Shown here piece after piece: positions 63,052 through 64,000 of a DNA stretch of 64,000 nt. Position numbers and translations under genes: made by a program. How positions within the stretch are numbered: position 1 is the stretch's first letter; every line of letters starts with the position of its first letter. The notes under the pieces were generated by a model that saw only the letters and a list, made by a program, of their open reading frames with translations, did no database searches and was not told the DNA's origin. This DNA is from CBDCYS01 sp965226185 (GTDB taxonomy: Bacteria > Acidobacteriota > Terriglobia > Bryobacterales > UBA6623): contig CBDDCT010000006.1 in NCBI GenBank assembly GCA_965226185.1, positions 1,364,001 to 1,428,000 on the forward strand, given 5' to 3'.

Positions 63052-63330
63052 CTCATGGGGACATTATCATCGCCCTTCAACAGGCAGACCGAAACCGGAC
63101 ATTTGCCGGGGTGGGGGCTGACTACCAGTGTTGCCGCTATGCGTCACGCCTCGGCGCGAGCCACGCGACAAACTCTGGGGGCGTGCGGAAGCCGCGGACA
63201 CTCGCAGAGCCGCACGCTAGCTGGTCTATTGCCTCGAAGCTCGACATTGTGTCGCTTGGCGGCCAGCTAGCCGGGGCAACGCGTCCGCGGCTCTGTGTCG
63301 TCCGCGCCGATTTCGGGACATAGCTCCTAG
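63052..63330. other. Intergenic debris
   Basis: Apart from the ISNCY-like end at 63057-63075 I see no gene or known element. Confidence 0.3.
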
Positions 63331-63404
63331 CCCGCTTTTCTCACCACGTGGCGAGGTGAAGTGCGTGAGAGGCGCGTCAGTACGAGGCGCGCGCCGCTTG
63401 ACGA
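63331..63404. repeat. Dispersed repeat, half of an IS1380-like miniature element
   Basis: CCCGCTTTTCTCACCACGTG begins a 74-bp stretch that, inverted, matches 30584-30647 with few changes, including the IS1380-type end. The other half of the miniature element is absent. Confidence 0.55.
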
Positions 63405-63440
63405 CCCTCATTCAATCAAAGACGCGTACTTGACCCTACG

Positions 63441-63660
63441 GTGAGCACGGCGAGCAAGTGCAACGAAGTAATGGCGGGCCTATCGGAAAGCGCCGGGATA
63501 AACCGGCGGGGAGTCGGGGATGAAAGAGCCCCACAGTGAAGGAGTAGCGAACCACGCTGACCTCGAGTCATGCGCCGGCGGCGGCGACATCGCGGGTGAA
63601 GCGTTGACAGAGGCACTGGCGGGCCGCCTATCGAGCCGCGAAATACCTAGTTTAGGGCGC
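63441..63660 (+). mobile_element. Possible group II intron, 5' (domain I) fragment
   Basis: Begins GTGAGCACGGCGAGCAAGTG and contains GGTGAAGC-like and AGTCGGGGATGAAAGAGCC, GTGAAGGAGTAGCGAACCAC, then CATCGCGGGTGAAGCG. I recognise this phrasing from the 5' non-coding part of bacterial group II introns that encode a maturase. No maturase ORF or 3' domains V/VI follow; at about 63660 it changes to IS630 sequence. Confidence 0.45.
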
Positions 63661-63689
63661 CGACCCTATCGATAGAAGGGGAAGGCCAT

Positions 63690-63947
63690 CTAGGTCTTTG
63701 ACCGCCTGGAACTGTTCTTTTTGCAGCCAAAAGTTTTTCGGGCCGCCTTGCGGCCGAACGTCCAGTTGATCTTCACTTGGTCTCGGTTCACGCGGTCTTT
63801 CCACGAACTCGTCTACTGCTGCAATGTCTCCAGGTCAGGGATGCGCCGGCAGCCCAGGCACTGGCGGGAATACATGCTCAGTTCGATCTCGGCCTGATTG
63901 AGCCAACTGCCGTGTAGCGGAGTCGGATGGATCCTCAGCCGGCTCCA
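63690..63947 (-). pseudogene. IS630-family transposase, C-terminal fragment
   Basis: The minus-strand frame gives WSRLRIHPTPLHGSWLNQAE, IELSMYSRQCLGCRRIPDLE, then TLQQ, an in-frame TAG, and WKDRVNRDQVKINWTFGRKA. This is the end of an IS630/DDE-superfamily transposase (H-x-S-W-L-N-Q-x-E carries the last catalytic Glu). The internal stop and missing front show it is dead. Confidence 0.75.
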
Positions 63948-64000
63948 CATCTCATCTGCTGGCTCTTCCCCGTAGCAGCCCCTCCGTGATTTCCCGCAGT

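Overview
The window looks like an IS-riddled chromosome segment of an Acidobacteriota bacterium (Bryobacterales/Solibacterales-like). This is an inference from gene content: an orphan MacB/FtsX permease of the ADOP type, several genes of the planctomycete/acidobacterial PSCyt and DUF1501/1549/1552/1553/1592 families, Tat-exported sulfatase and Gfo/Idh proteins, GC-rich coding bases, and short palindromic intergenic repeats. No rRNA or taxonomic marker is present; one tRNA (Leu, UAA) is.

Layout. 0-7 kb: an ECF sigma/anti-sigma pair with a membrane protein, tag (3-methyladenine glycosylase), a secreted RraA-like protein, rlmB, and an ADOP permease that is bracketed by a partial duplication of rlmB. 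7.9-18.6 kb: a signal-transduction operon (sensor kinase, CheY-like regulator, receiver-kinase hybrid) in which both kinases are split by separate IS1380-family elements. Each element itself carries another IS. The target duplications let the original reading frames be rebuilt. 18.9-22 kb: an IS91-type integrase/HUH transposase pair and a transposase fragment. 22-29.5 kb: a four-gene exported-protein operon (PQQ-like propeller, FG-GAP propeller, PSCyt1-DUF1549-DUF1553, DUF1501). 29.6-30.7 kb: gene fragments and a miniature IS1380-like element. 30.8-36.9 kb: DUF1552 and DUF1592 proteins and a sulfatase. 37-38.5 kb: a gene graveyard containing a second copy of the DUF1592 gene's 5' end. 38.7-41.6 kb: a CDGSH iron-sulfur protein, an orphan DUF6788 ORF, thiol peroxidase and a TylF-like methyltransferase. 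41.8-43.4 kb: a second copy of the 1570-bp rve-type IS. 43.5-50.3 kb: a GMC oxidoreductase with its gluconate-dehydrogenase-subunit-3-like partner, a penicillin-binding transpeptidase divergent from an ECF sigma/anti-sigma pair, a Gfo/Idh oxidoreductase and tRNA-Leu. 50.3-52.3 kb: remnants of three IS families. 52.5-57.8 kb: a truncated amidohydrolase, then an unknown protein and a long reverse transcriptase of the abortive-infection/unknown-group (defence) kind. The reverse transcriptase is split by a second 1801-bp IS and also carries an in-frame stop. 58-58.9 kb: a three-gene toxin-antitoxin operon. 59.3-64 kb: a phage-like HTH gene broken by an 8-bp tandem array, IS1595 and ISNCY elements, a possible group II intron 5' fragment and an IS630 remnant.

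By my own sum about 18 kb of the 64 kb is mobile DNA or its debris. The working genes point to a heterotroph that exports oxidative and hydrolytic enzymes and cytochrome-like proteins, in a lineage now losing genes through IS activity. The strongest candidates for something new are the broken reverse-transcriptase locus, the repeated 'intact gene bracketed by a duplicated neighbour fragment' arrangement, the three-part toxin-antitoxin operon, and the mobile-looking 8-bp repeat. All functions are read from sequence motifs by eye; no database search was run.
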